64,000 nt of DNA from Norana najaformis (taxonomy: Eukaryota; Annelida; Clitellata; Crassiclitellata; Hormogastridae): assembly GCA_964023275.1 (NCBI GenBank), contig OZ029927.1:3333715-3397714 (forward strand), written 5' to 3'. Of the stretch, positions 50,530 to 59,955 are shown in pieces. The translations under genes were made by a program, and so were the position numbers. Every line of letters starts with the position of its first letter. Positions within the stretch are counted from its first letter, which is position 1. The notes under the pieces were generated by a model. That model was given only the letters and a program-made list of their open reading frames with translations. It searched no databases and was not told where the DNA came from.

Positions 50530-50976
50530 ATGGAGTTAACGGATCAGGTCTTGCAGAAGGCTTCCGACTTTGCCAACGTCATCCACGGAGCGATGGTCCT
50601 ACTCACCGTCTTTATCATCTACGCTGTCGTCCTCGCAGCCACCGTAGCTGTCTTCGTATTCGTTTGCTTCATGGCCTTAATTATCATACTCGTGCCTTTC
50701 GTAATTGGGGTTGTCTTTGCAATCATCGTAACCGAGGTTATCGCCTACTTCTGGATGGTGGCACCCGGTGGAGATGGCCTCGTCATGAACGAATATGCTG
50801 CGGTCCTCGATAGGGTAGAGGGTGGCGCAGAAGGGACCCAGAGGCCGGACAGGGCCAGCAACGGCAGTGGGGATGCCGACGATGGCAAAGGATGGCTTCG
50901 CTGGTGGCTCGGGTGGTGGTGGTGGGTCACCATAGTAACCGTTGCGACAGTTCTCCTCCTGAATGAACCCCTATGA
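50530..50976 (+). CDS. small multi-pass membrane protein nested in plakin intron
   Basis: A 148-residue product from the ATG at 50530. The open frame extends 17 codons further upstream but only to a GTG. Strong preference for C or G in third positions and a long hydrophobic core argue for real coding. Residues about 19-76 are almost uninterrupted hydrophobic sequence containing 'VVLAATVAVFVFVCFMALII', enough for two or three membrane spans. A polar loop rich in Gly, Asp and Ser (about 78-122) and a Trp-rich fourth span 'WLRWWLGWWWWVTIVTV' follow. There is no signal-peptide-like start. It lies in the intron between plakin exons 51218-51113 and 50140-49960, on the opposite strand. I do not recognise the family. 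Confidence 0.65.
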   Translation: MELTDQVLQKASDFANVIHGAMVLLTVFIIYAVVLAATVAVFVFVCFMALIIILVPFVIGVVFAIIVTEVIAYFWMVAPGGDGLVMNEYAAVLDRVEGGAEGTQRPDRASNGSGDADDGKGWLRWWLGWWWWVTIVTVATVLLLNEPL

Positions 50977-51048
50977 CATCAGAAACACCGACGTCGTGGT
51001 ATTGGCGTGCAGACTTCGCTACAGACACGGAAACGTTTGCTGGCATTA

Positions 51049-51064
51049 AATAAAACTAAATAAA
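51049..51064 (+). terminator. poly(A) signals of the nested gene
   Basis: Two AATAAA hexamers (51049-51054 and 51059-51064), 73-83 bp after the stop and about 50 bp before the antisense plakin exon edge at 51113. Confidence 0.6.
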
Positions 51065-51112
51065 AAATTGCGCTAAAGAATGAATCGGTTGGAAGATAGG
51101 GATCATATGCAC

Positions 51113-51218
51113 CCATTGAGTTGTGATCGTCTGGGATGACGTAGCCAGTGTTGCCATTAGCAACGAACGCAGCTTACGAATACACTCTGTCCATGACGTC
51201 ACCAAGAGGATCTGAAGC
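51113..51218 (-). CDS. plakin gene exon: post-SH3 helix
   Basis: 106 bp, phase 2 to 0. The acceptor 'ttgatcttttcaag' is good. The donor TGG|gtgcat is weak, so the 3' edge is uncertain. It reads 'LQILLVTSWTECIRKLRSLL', resembling the helix immediately after SH3 in plakins (pattern 'ALVTLWxxLHxxxKSLLAW'). About 60 bp of this exon (51152-51213) is duplicated in an upstream intron at 52125-52187. Confidence 0.6.
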
Positions 51219-51344
51219 CTTGAAAAGATCAACAACAAAGCAGAATTAGGCTCAAAGCTTCTTACTATCGATTCATTCAAGCGTCACTTGTAAATAATTA
51301 AGCTAATACGACAACCGAATAACATTGTGGCTGTCTATTTTTGT

Positions 51345-51560
51345 CTATCTAATCTAGCATCTAATCTGGAAACTTCTATAGCGCCACTGTATCATTAATC
51401 GATGGTCGCTGCTGCGAAAAACTGGTATGCATGCCGGTATCCAGGATGCGTCCGGTAGAAAACTCGAGAGAGAGATCCGAGAAGACATGGAAACAGCCAT
51501 CGAAGGAAATTAGTTCAGATTGAAGTCAGATAGGCTGCAAAGCTTAAACTGTAGACCGAA
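51345..51560 (-). mobile_element. L2-like LINE 3' end (family A) in plakin intron
   Basis: Plus 'ctatctaatctagcatctaa' tail, then 'acttctatagcgccactgt', 'taatcgatggtcgctg' and 'tagttcagattgaagtcag'. Confidence 0.65.
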
Positions 51561-51782
51561 AATCTAAGTTGTATTACAGAACAAACCAATGCTTTACGAA
51601 GACGTCGAAAGGCATCAAGAGTCTAGTGACATGATTTAGAAAAAGACAGCAAAGACCTGTGCTCTAGTGACTGCTGCTAGCTAACGGTGATGAAAACTCC
51701 CGCTAAAGGAACTACAGGTGGCATGGCATATATCTCGAGCTACTCGGGGACCTTAAATGGCGTGACGCTCATTCAAAACGGG

Positions 51783-51886
51783 CAGCGGTGGTGAAGGATC
51801 TCACCCGATAAATTCGTTGCAAACTGAGCAGGGTTGAGGCCATACGGTCGCTATATAAAACCATGTACATTTACAGTTACATTTAC
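51783..51886 (+). mobile_element. retroposon 3' end (family D) abutting a plakin exon
   Basis: 'gatctcacccgataaattcg', 'gagcagggttgaggcc' and 'acggtcgctatataaaacc', then the tail of atttac hexamers ending at 51886, the base next to the plakin exon end at 51887. Confidence 0.75.
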
Positions 51887-51978
51887 CTTTCCACTGCTGT
51901 TAGGGCGCTGTTGTCGGGAGTTGGTAGAATGCAGGAAATGGCTGGTACGTAGCCCTCTTCGCCTTTCGAATTTCGCAC
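51887..51978 (-). CDS. plakin gene exon: SH3 C-terminal part
   Basis: 92 bp, phase 0 to 2. The acceptor 'tttgttgcttgccgcag' ends at 51979. It reads 'VRNSKGEEGYVPAISCIL', the final SH3 strands with the 'G.VP' signature, then 'PTPDNSALTAVE'. Plakin SH3 domains are followed by a similar proline-containing linker. The donor AAAG|gtaaat lies exactly at the end of a family D retroposon tail. Confidence 0.85.
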
Positions 51979-52036
51979 CTGCGGCAAGCAACAAAGCCAT
52001 ACCTTCTCTACGTCATATCTCAGAAAATTCGATGAG

Positions 52037-52310
52037 ACAACATGCCAGACGAAGTAACAACAGCAGGAAAGGAAAAGAAGGGCTTAGCGAGATGTGGCAA
52101 GATAACCGCGCATTAAATAATCGTTGCCATTAGCAACGAACGCAGCTTACGAATGCACTGCGTTCATGACGTCACTAAGAATGGAAATTGAGAAAGCATT
52201 CCTGAGTTGCGTTCGTTGCTAATGACAACGATTATTTAATGCGCGGATATCTTGCCACATCTCACTCAGCCTTTCTTTTCCTTTCCCGCTGTTATTACTT
52301 CGTCTGGTAT
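52037..52310. repeat. inverted repeat, about 105-bp arms
   Basis: The left arm (about 52037-52145) and right arm (about 52206-52310) are reverse complements with few mismatches. Shared words are 'ccagacgaagtaa', 'ggaaaggaaaag', 'gagatgtggcaagat', 'cgcgcattaaataatcgttg' and 'cattagcaacgaacgca'. The 60-bp spacer holds a partial copy of a plakin exon. Confidence 0.9.
52125..52187 (-). pseudogene. decayed duplicate of part of a plakin exon
   Basis: Matches 51152-51213 closely. In the exon's frame it retains 'CIRKLRSLLMAT' but has a stop after 'VTS' and another soon after. It lies in the intron upstream of the SH3 C-terminal exon and partly inside the inverted repeat. Confidence 0.7.
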
Positions 52311-52651
52311 TTTGTCTGGAAATTAAGAAAGCTGTTCTAAAGGGCAGCCAATGGCTTTCAGGTTCTACTCTCTCAAGTACAAACATTTCTAGACATTACC
52401 AAATTTGTCCGTCCTATCCTTCAACGGCACTTAATCGCATTTTCACACGCTCATGCACCCAATCATTCGTTCGTTAGTTCGTTCGTTGATTCATCTGTGC
52501 TTGCTGTCCTTTCGTTCGTCCTTCTTAACGCTTCCATCTATCTCCACCTGTTCTCTGAATCCATCTGTCCAACTGGACATTTTTTACTGCGTCATCCATC
52601 GATGCTCCTACCATTCATTCATCCTTCCACCAGGTCATTCGTCCATCTCAC

Positions 52652-52714
52652 CTTAACCCAGTTTGGCTGTGAGTCATCTGTTATCTGAACTTCATCTCCT
52701 TCTTTGAGATTCAC
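52652..52714 (-). CDS. plakin gene exon: central SH3 strands
   Basis: 63 bp, exactly 21 codons, phase 0 to 0. The acceptor 'gattttgtgtttcag' and the donor AAG|gtgaga are strong. It reads 'VNLKEGDEVQITDDS' then 'QPNWVK': the RT-loop 'L.EGDEV' and the conserved Trp of SH3. The nearly textbook motif is the best anchor of the model. Confidence 0.85.
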
Positions 52715-52984
52715 CTGAAACACAAAATCAACGTTGAGTATCGCATAAAATCAACTGAGGTCAAACACCTGCACAGCGTGACCTTAGTTGCCACCAGCTG
52801 AGACTAATATTTGGTAAATTGCATTTTAACATACTAACTAGTTGTAGTCACATCCGAAGCAAAGATACTGTAGCCACATTTACATTTCAAAGTAACTAGT
52901 TCCTTTTAGTCACTTTTGGAAAAAACTATAATTTGTCTCGATTTCTGTGTTCTCATATAGCTACGTCAATCTAAATGCCTAAAT

Positions 52985-53050
52985 GAAAATGTATACGGTT
53001 TTCTATAGCGACCGCATGGCCTCGACCCTGCTTACTTTGTATTGAATAGC
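52985..53050 (-). mobile_element. retroposon 3' end (family D) in plakin intron
   Basis: Plus 'tttctatagcgaccgcatgg' and 'cctcgaccctgctta'. Confidence 0.65.
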
Positions 53051-53389
53051 TAATTCTTCAATTTCTTTAGGCATAACAAGCGACGCATAGACTAAGTTAC
53101 GACTGGTTTAACATCCAAATGTCAAAATACATTCATGTTGAAGTGATGATCAATCAAAAGTCGCTAAACGTCGCTTGAAAAGTAAAGTCAATTCTCGAGT
53201 CGAAAATGTCAGGTCAAGAAACTAATTTATTTATATCTACACATAAACACATAATTATGTTAACGTAGGCCTATAAAGTTTATATATCTCTGACTGGCCT
53301 AAGCGATCAGATACTGGGATGTTTGGATACACAGACGAAAGGATAGAATGGCAGTAACATCCAATCACAGGAATAGAAAGGCAATAGAG

Positions 53390-53575
53390 ACTGACTGACT
53401 GACTGAATGACTGACTGAACGAATGAATAAATGAACGAATGAACGAACGGATAAACGAAAAAAACGCATAGTCATCAGTCAGTTAGTCAGCCTTTCAGTC
53501 AGTCAGCCAATCATCTCAGTCAGTCAGTAAGTCAGTCAGTAAGTCACTTAGTGAGTCAGTCAATCGTTGAATGGA
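53390..53575. repeat. CTGA / AACG / GTCA tetranucleotide tracts
   Basis: Degenerate mirror-like tracts (ctga repeats, then gaatgaac, then gtcagtca) just downstream of a plakin exon donor. Confidence 0.85.
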
Positions 53576-53586
53576 CTAGTTGTTAC

Positions 53587-53733
53587 CTCATTTGTTTCAA
53601 GTGAACATGGTGCTCGAAAGACGTGTAAATCGCCCAGTCTGGTCGAGTTGACCTGGAGAGGTGGACACGTGATTCCTTTCTTTCCAAGGTCACTTATCTT
53701 AGTCTTCCATGTGTGGAAGTATTTCATCATGCT
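53587..53733 (-). CDS. plakin gene exon: spectrin-repeat end and start of SH3
   Basis: 147 bp, phase 0 to 0. The acceptor 'tgattttcctgcag' ends at 53734 and the donor is GAG|gtaaca. It reads 'SMMKYFHTWKTKISDLGKK', a helix resembling the one preceding SH3 in vertebrate plakins. A linker and then 'HVFRAPCSLETNE' follow, which fits the first strand of an SH3 domain ('ALxDY' region, here altered). SH3 continues in the next exon. Confidence 0.78.
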
Positions 53734-54169
53734 CTGCAGGAAAATCATAGACAGAACAGTCAGACAGTCACTAATTGTACATCTCTCCAAAGTGAGACCA
53801 GGTCTAAACTGGGTTAGGTTAAAGGTCAAGGCAAAACACCCAGGTTAAGGGCTTAAGGTCAAGGCAACACACCTGATTACACGCCTCTACAGTAGCTCCA
53901 TAGAAGCGAGGTCCTGAAGCCGAAGGATATTTTGGCTGAGGCGCACGCAACACGAACACAGCAATCCAACGACAGAACGCTAGTTTTCCACCGACCCATA
54001 AAAATTTATTTCTCATATTCCTTAAATTTCCAAGAAGTTTCAATTCTCAACCATGCTCCCCGTGACAGCATCGCCTGCACTCGATAACACCGCAATGCCA
54101 ACTCAGAATACGCCACTACATTTTTCGACATGTCCTCTAATCATTTTCATCATTCTTGCTACTTGTTTA
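53734..54169. other. plakin intron, no feature recognised
   Basis: A short direct repeat 'aaggtcaaggcaa' occurs at about 53821 and 53858. Confidence 0.4.
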
Positions 54170-54440
54170 TCATTTCAAGGGCATTTCGAGAGTTTTTCTC
54201 GGTCGTTAAGATGGTTAAACATACGATATGGTTATAGGTCTGAGCTCAGCGTTACAAGGTCAACCGTTTCAACTTGTTTACCCACAACTTCCTGATTTAC
54301 GATCTACCTGACCTAATGGATTTCCACCGGGTTTCTCCAACAGATCCTGATTTCTGACTTCACTTAAAGCGAACATTGATCATCCCGTGCATAGTTATAA
54401 CGGCGCTATAGAAGTCAGTAGAAGCGATTAGATTAGGCCT
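54170..54440 (+). mobile_element. L2-like LINE 3' end (family A) in plakin intron
   Basis: 'tttcaacttgtttacccac', 'gaacattgatcatcccg' and the tail 'aacggcgctatagaagtcag', then 'gattagattagg'. Confidence 0.75.
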
Positions 54441-54459
54441 TATTCACTCTCCACACTCC

Positions 54460-54815
54460 AGTACCTCATCCCGTCCTCTGCGTTCTCTAGGTCGTCTGGA
54501 TGTATTTATTCCTCGTGTTAAGTCCTCGCTTGCGCAGCAGAGGGTTTTTGCTGTTGTTGGCCCATCTCTATGGAATGACTTCCGCTATCGTTTCGTGCAA
54601 GGGTCACTGTTGGTGAGAGAGCTGAGTCAGCTCGTTGTTTAAAGACCTTATTTTCTTGGGGTCCTCAAGCTGGAAGCGCCTTGGAGTAGTCTGTTCTGTA
54701 AGAAGTGCTATATAAGTTATCAAATACCAAATAAGCAGAACTTTTACATAAAAAGCACGGATTTTCTGTAACGGATTTTGCTACAACGGCGCTATAGAAG
54801 TAGATTAGATCTGAT
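54460..54815 (+). mobile_element. LINE RT C-terminal remnant plus second family A tail
   Basis: The plus frame reads 'RVFAVVGPSLWNDF', the conserved end motif of L2/CR1-type RTs. A second tail 'acggcgctatagaagtagat' lies at about 54787-54806. Confidence 0.65.
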
Positions 54816-54924
54816 TATAAAAAGCAAAGCGTTCATGTAAAATAAGCATGGAGTTTCCTAGACGAAGAAGGGAGTCCATGCAGGTCCTTGAACCTTCTGT
54901 GTTTTCCATGACTGGCCATCTTAC

Positions 54925-55043
54925 CTGGAGCTGCGAGAGGAATATTACGGCTGGCAACGGATCGCACTTGGCGACCTCAGCTCGCAGTTCTGTTTGCAGA
55001 CGATAGATGGTGTGTGTTATGTCATATTCGCATTGCAGGGCAT
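54925..55043 (-). CDS. plakin gene exon: spectrin-repeat helix
   Basis: 119 bp. The acceptor 'gttctacgcag' ends at 55044 and the donor is CCAG|gtaaga at 54925/54924. The first two bases complete a codon (phase 1) and it ends in phase 0. The reading starts 'ALQCEYDITHTIYRLQTEL' and ends 'VIFLSQLQ', an amphipathic helix fitting the spectrin repeat before the SH3 of plakin domains. It is the most 5' exon that can be assigned confidently. Confidence 0.75.
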
Positions 55044-55084
55044 CTGCGTAGAACTACAATTACACAACACGGAAGAACAGTGAA

Positions 55085-55400
55085 GAAATAATATTGCAAT
55101 CGGATGACCACGTCTCAAACGTCATTGCATTCGTGTAGATCAAATTCTAGTAAACACTGGAGCGCTCTAACTCAACTTGCAGGAGCCAATATCCAAACTC
55201 TGAATGGGATTCCATTAGTTGAGCTCTACGTGTGTGCGAAAGCCTACCAATGGCGACACTTTCGGCTTTCTGAGCACTATTATTTTACAGGTGTTCTTTT
55301 TGTTCTTAATTAACTTTGAAGGCAAGCCACTACAACGGTTTCAGCGATGCTTAAAAGGTGCTATATAAAGTGTCAAGATACATATAAACATATATACGTG
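55085..55400 (+). mobile_element. family E retroposon 3' end
   Basis: Body resembles 49290-49587 ('gttcttaattaac', 'tgaatgggattcc'). The tail 'aaaggtgctatataaagtgt' leads into atacatat. Confidence 0.55.
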
Positions 55401-55942
55401 TAACGCCCCTGGCCAGGGAAAATGCAGATCTCCCGGAAGGCCGTTCCAATTAGCTGCCCAACCACCGAAAACGCGCTATGCTGCGCTGTTGAAGTGCACA
55501 CAAGTGGGACAATCAGTTCGCCCTGGGTCTTAAACGACACGACAATTAAATTGTGATCGAATTCGGATATGTCGCTATCATATAGTCCATCTGCCCAATC
55601 AGTCCCCGAGGAAAGACCTGCATAGACGCAGGGAAGTATTTATGGGGGTTACGGATTCGATCCTCCCACCCTAAAAAGTTTCCGATATTGCCCTCAATGA
55701 GTGAAAAAATTTAAAAAGTCACGAGAAAACCCAGCCACCCATGTCATCAGAGCTTAAAAGGCCTTCAACATCTTCTCTGCATATTTGACCTTACACGGCA
55801 TATTAAAATTTAAAAGAGCCCTCAAATTTTTCTGCACAGGGTTCTGGATCAATGGCACAACAGAAGCAGATCCTCCCAGCAACGAACCGATGGCGCTGAA
55901 TAACTGCAACACTGAAGGTAAACGAACGGACATTTTGCGCAG
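55401..55942. other. no gene recognised; LINE-like remnant
   Basis: Minus-strand words around 55420-55490 read like a decayed 'WNGLPGDL', so part is probably another RT C-terminus. A B-box-like 'ggattcgatcctccc' lies at about 55652. Confidence 0.35.
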
Positions 55943-56018
55943 CTGATGGCACAGAAACTAGAGCAACGCTGTGATATTTTTGAGGTCAGCCGAGGTCAAT
56001 ACCTGGACGAGATCAAAG
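55943..56018 (+). CDS. candidate exon, unrecognised coiled-coil-like protein
   Basis: The acceptor 'gacattttgcgcag' precedes CTG-ATG. The only open frame reads 'LMAQKLEQRCDIFEVSRGQY' then 'LDEIK', helical and charged. The donor AAAG|gtgaac would end it in phase 1; otherwise the frame runs to TAA at 56051-56053. No family recognised. Confidence 0.35.
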
Positions 56019-56072
56019 GTGAACTGACGGATGTCAGCAGTAGAGGAATCTAATCTTATAACATGATTACAG

Positions 56073-56115
56073 GTACACTGAAAAGATCCGAAACGAAGGC
56101 TTAATGCAAATGAAG
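56073..56115 (+). CDS. candidate micro-exon
   Basis: Acceptor 'acatgattacag', donor AAG|gtacgt. Phase 2 to 0, reading 'YTEKIRNEGLMQMK'. Its entry phase does not match the exit of 55943-56018, so the two are not adjacent exons of one model. Confidence 0.25.
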
Positions 56116-56801
56116 GTACGTATCCCTTGCTACTGTGTACACTTCCGCGGAGAGAATAAACTCCAGTATATCAAGACAGAATTAGACAGAGTTAGGGAAG
56201 AAAGTTGTTAACTGCTGCTGGGTTTACGTGTACGCCAACCAGACACTCACAACGAACCTTTGCAGAAGTGACTAAAGGAATAACAATATCTAACAACCTC
56301 TTACCTCGGAAGCCGAGGCCATGATGCAACTCCTAAGAATACGGCTAATGCTTTGCCAAAGGCTAATGTCAGTTTAGCCATACATAACAACTTCACTACG
56401 AGCTTAGAAATACACTCGGCGCTGTTTTCCTATACAACTGTTATCTCTGTATGAGGTATTATATATGTATGTATATATATATATGCAAGATATAAGTATA
56501 TATACATGTATATGGGGAAACAGCACATATATATGAAGAAATAGGCTTATATATAGTGCATCGATCTAGGTCCATGTATAATATATTATGGAGAGATATA
56601 TAAATATATAAGCATATATGATCTATCAGGTATGTTGTATATATGGTAGATATTATACGGAAACTAGAAGAGCGAGAGAAGGACCCACTAAGATAATACT
56701 CCGCAGCAGGTAAATCGAGAGTGGCATTATATTAGGCAGTTCTTAACATTCTGACATTTCATTCTGCTCGGGATAAGTCAGAAGCCAAAAAACCACACCA
56801 C
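56116..56801. other. no gene recognised
   Basis: AT-rich, with 'atatat' stretches at 56460-56650. Confidence 0.35.
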
Positions 56802-56882
56802 TCAGTCAGTCAGTCAGTCAGTCAGTCAGTCAGTCAGTCAGTCAGTCAGTCAGTCAGTCAGTCAGTCAGTCAGTCAGTCAGT
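56802..56882. repeat. (CAGT)20 microsatellite
   Basis: Uninterrupted cagt units. Confidence 0.97.
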
Positions 56883-57037
56883 AATTTATCAAAATTCCCT
56901 CCCACCCATCCAAACTCACCCACCATCCATCACTCCAGCCAATCAATCATTTAGTCAGTCGTGTTTTGTCGAATGGTCTAATGTATTGACGTATCCCTTG
57001 CCTACCCATAGGCACTCCTACTCCTGTCCTTCAGTAG

Positions 57038-57102
57038 CTGCGACAGGAGGAATCCTTCACGAGAGGACGGGAAGTGGTCATATATTCGTTCCAAAGAGCA
57101 GA
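57038..57102 (+). CDS. candidate exon
   Basis: The pyrimidine-rich acceptor 'cctactcctgtccttcag' plus 'tag' leads to a frame reading 'LRQEESFTRGREVVIYSFQR' with donor GCAGA|gtgaga (phase 0 to 2). Entry phase fits the exit of 56073-56115. Unrecognised. A different plus frame over this stretch is also open. Confidence 0.25.
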
Positions 57103-58099
57103 GTGAGACGAGCAAAGTCTTTGCACAGAGCAATACCAATTACTGCAGAGGCCAAAGGTCATGAGACACAGGAGGTCATTCGACCAGAAGACGACTAATG
57201 AGAAGCACCCGAGGCAACTTACGACGAGGTGCCAAAGAAAGTGGCCGGGTGAGCATCCCTCCCCCAGTAAACTCAATTCGGTCACCAAGGGCCCAGTGAG
57301 CAGAGTTACTCTTTAACATGGCAATAATTGTCTCTCTGCCTGTATGCCTGCCTTCGGTTGATTGTCTTCCAGTCTGCTTCGAGTATTTTCACAAGACGTA
57401 CCAAATGCAATGGAGAGTTCGTATGTCTAATTCCTATCTGAGAGTGTGACGGTGCCAACTGCACGGGTCAGTGCCCTCAAATACCACGCATGAGCGACCG
57501 AGGTTAACGAGCTTCCTTCTTTTCTTCGACCGAATGACTTCAGCAGTTGCTGCGCTGAGTTCATCACAAAAATTGCGGCCAGAGAATTCATCATTCTTGC
57601 GTTTCAAGCATCTGTCGGTCTATGTGTGATGTTCTCGGCAGATCTTCATTCCTCCTCGTTTAGTCTAAGCGTTTATGTTTTTGTTTATCTTCCGCTGCTT
57701 TCTTTTCATGTGCATCTCTCAGTATTTTAATATCAGCGGCAAAAACAGCAGCTTCTGTCAATCGTTTCTTCCCAAATCACCCATTTAGAGGTCATCCACC
57801 GTATTTCAATTCGTCTGATAAAAGGCAACAATCAAAGTAAAGTAATCCGTTATTAATACAGGACTCTTTCGATGATATTCCACGGAGATAATTATGGTCC
57901 TGAGATTGGAGGATTTTTCGGCTGAAGCGCAAATCCGACAGCAGTTATTGAAAAACAGAACAGGCTTTCCTTAACTGTAATGTGGCTTCATGGAGAATTT
58001 TAACATAACAGATCTGAAAGCAAAACTCGGGCGCCAGGATGAAAGAGAAGCGCATGATAATGCATAAACAAACTGCCATCGTACCACCCACAACTACTT
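57103..58099. other. no gene recognised
   Basis: A further splice-bounded 48-bp segment (57373-57420, acceptor 'attgtcttccag', donor 'gtatgt') is open in all three frames and cannot be judged. Confidence 0.35.
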
Positions 58100-58400
58100 G
58101 TAACTGCAGTTGCAAATTTATATATCGCCAGTTAAATAGAGACTTCTCAGAGGCGCCAATGTTTAAGAGCGTTAAGTGACTGTTTTTGGCTCGAATTCAC
58201 ATCAGCAAGAACTCTGTCAGTTTGTGATCTGTGATTGGCAGCCGTGGAGCAAAAGATCGATCGGCAGGTGCCATCAAATTGCAGTATTTCCTCATGGAAG
58301 ATGGGATGAACCAGAGCAGAAGGAATTCCACTTCCATCGACACCCGCAGGGGGTCGGTCAACTGATTGAACTCAAAAGCAGGAAAGCATCAACGACGTCA
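58100..58400 (-). mobile_element. LINE 3' end (family B)
   Basis: Plus 'aactgcagttgcaaattta', 'tatatcgccagttaaataga' and 'cagaggcgcc' follow the reversed family B order. Confidence 0.55.
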
Positions 58401-58407
58401 CTGGAGT

Positions 58408-58408
<1 letters not shown>

Positions 58409-58502
<94 letters not shown>
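58409..58502. repeat. (AAT)n microsatellite
   Basis: About 31 units, followed to 58560 by mixed AAC/AAT. The poly-Asn and poly-Tyr ORFs are artefacts. Confidence 0.98.
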
Positions 58503-58504
<2 letters not shown>

Positions 58505-58560
58505 TAACAACAACAATAAAAACAACAACAACAATAATAACAACAACAACAATAATAATA

Positions 58561-59016
58561 CAGTAAGAATAATATTGTTATTGTACATTTGGCCTTGACA
58601 ATTCAACGCTTCAGTGCAGCTGCTTTCTGCAGCACATTCTTCTAGCCAGAACTTGACGAGTAGCGGCCGTTCCAGATGTTTTACCTCTTCTCCGTTAAGT
58701 TTTTAATGCCAAAAGATCACATGTACCTCGGGGCAAAAATAATACTAAGACGATATATAGAGTCCGTAGTAAGGCCAAGGCCGAAAAGGGTGCTGTACAT
58801 GTGCAGACTGCAGCCAAGTGCGGCGCGTGTCAGCATATAGACTGTAAAAGTCTAGTAATATTAACTAATTGTGGGATGGTACGAGTAACAGGAAGACTAT
58901 TACCTATAAATCCACTACCAAATTCAATGACTCAACCGTTGGTCTCTTTATGAATTAAAGAAGGGTCTCTCTTGTCTCTGTCTGCCCCTACAAATGCATG
59001 GGCGGATCTACAGCAG
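58561..59016. other. no gene recognised
   Basis: Spacer. Confidence 0.35.
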
Positions 59017-59168
59017 ACAAGCATCGTTCTCAGACTGACTCAAGGGTCATTTGCTCAGTGGTACAGAGTAACACTTCACGCAGACAGTTATGAGTCTAGT
59101 TCCTGGCAACACCAAAACAAAGTTGTTTTGACTACAATGCAGATACGGACACTTTGGCTAATCTTCAC
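59017..59168 (+). CDS. candidate exon
   Basis: 152 bp between the acceptor 'ggatctacagcag' and the strong donor CAC|gtgagt, phase 0 to 2. It reads 'TSIVLRLTQGSFAQWYRVTL' and later 'HQNKVVLTTMQIRTLWLIF', a beta-rich-looking segment. Unrecognised. Exit phase fits 60919-60989. Confidence 0.3.
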
Positions 59169-59329
59169 GTGAGTGGTTTGGAGTGGCATCGATCGAATCC
59201 TTCAAAATAACGGCCACTTCATACGTCTAGAGGATCGTGCCACGTGGCTAACTATATGATGCACTCGCGTTTTTTATGACTGACGTCCTGTGACTATGAC
59301 GTATGTGCCAAATGCTCTGCTTCTGTCTC

Positions 59330-59850
59330 TATGCGTGCAGGTTTGTGGGTGTATGTGTGTGGATGTGTGCGTGTGTGTGCGTGTACGTGTGTGTAGATGA
59401 CTTTAAATGCGTGTGTACCTACCCAAGAATGCATGCAAGTATAAGTATGTGTATGTGCAGATGTATGGAAATGTGTATGTATGCGATATGGAGATATGTG
59501 TATGTATGCATGTATGTATGTATGTAATGTATGTATGTACGTATGTGTTTATGTATGTGTGTATGTATGTACGTATGTATATATGTATGTGTATATATAT
59601 GTATGCATGCATGTATATATGTACGTATGTATGTATGTGTGTATGTATGTATGTGTGTATGTATGTATGTATGTGTGTGTGTATGTATGTATGTATGTAT
59701 GCATGTATGTGTGTATGTATGTGTGTATGTATGTATGTATGACGCATGTATGTGTATATGGATACATGCAAATATAGACCTATGTACTGTATGTATGTAG
59801 GCCAATGTAAGATGTATGTAAGATGTATGTATGCGTTATGTATTACTGTA
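59330..59850. repeat. TG / TATG microsatellite, about 500 bp
   Basis: tgtg-rich start, then long imperfect tatg. All Met/Tyr/Val/Cys or His/Ile/Thr ORFs over it are artefacts. Confidence 0.97.
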
Positions 59851-59955
59851 GATCTGGGTCGGTCAGAGTCCAGGCAAAGGAGAACCGGAAAACCGATCGG
59901 AATCCATAGATTGCTCCAAATGAAAAGAACCTCCGAAGCCCAGAAACGCCACCCA

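Larger units (their letters stand above)
44625..55043 (-). other. partial plakin-family gene (span of ten exons)
   Basis: Model built by eye from splice signals and reading frame. Exons, 5' to 3' with phase in>out: 55043-54925 (1>0), 53733-53587 (0>0), 52714-52652 (0>0), 51978-51887 (0>2), 51218-51113 (2>0), 50140-49960 (0>1), 47805-47747 (1>0), 47048-46933 (0>2), 46132-45846 (2>1), 45286-44625 (1>stop). Every junction agrees in phase. The product is about 609 residues of a longer protein: spectrin-repeat helices, SH3, helices, then plakin repeats, with no coiled-coil rod between plakin domain and repeats. Known plakins link cytoskeletal filaments to junctions or to each other. Repeats directly after the plakin domain recall spectraplakin isoforms such as nematode VAB-10A. 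The amino-terminal part (possible actin-binding domain) is not seen and should lie above 55 kb or outside the window. Confidence 0.8.

Noticed and set aside
51075-51165. A minus-strand frame reading NGNTGYVIPDD, resembling an SH3 end
   Set aside because: A stop lies just upstream and no acceptor gives the needed phase. The true SH3 C-terminal exon was found at 51978-51887, and a neighbouring frame fits the post-SH3 helix.
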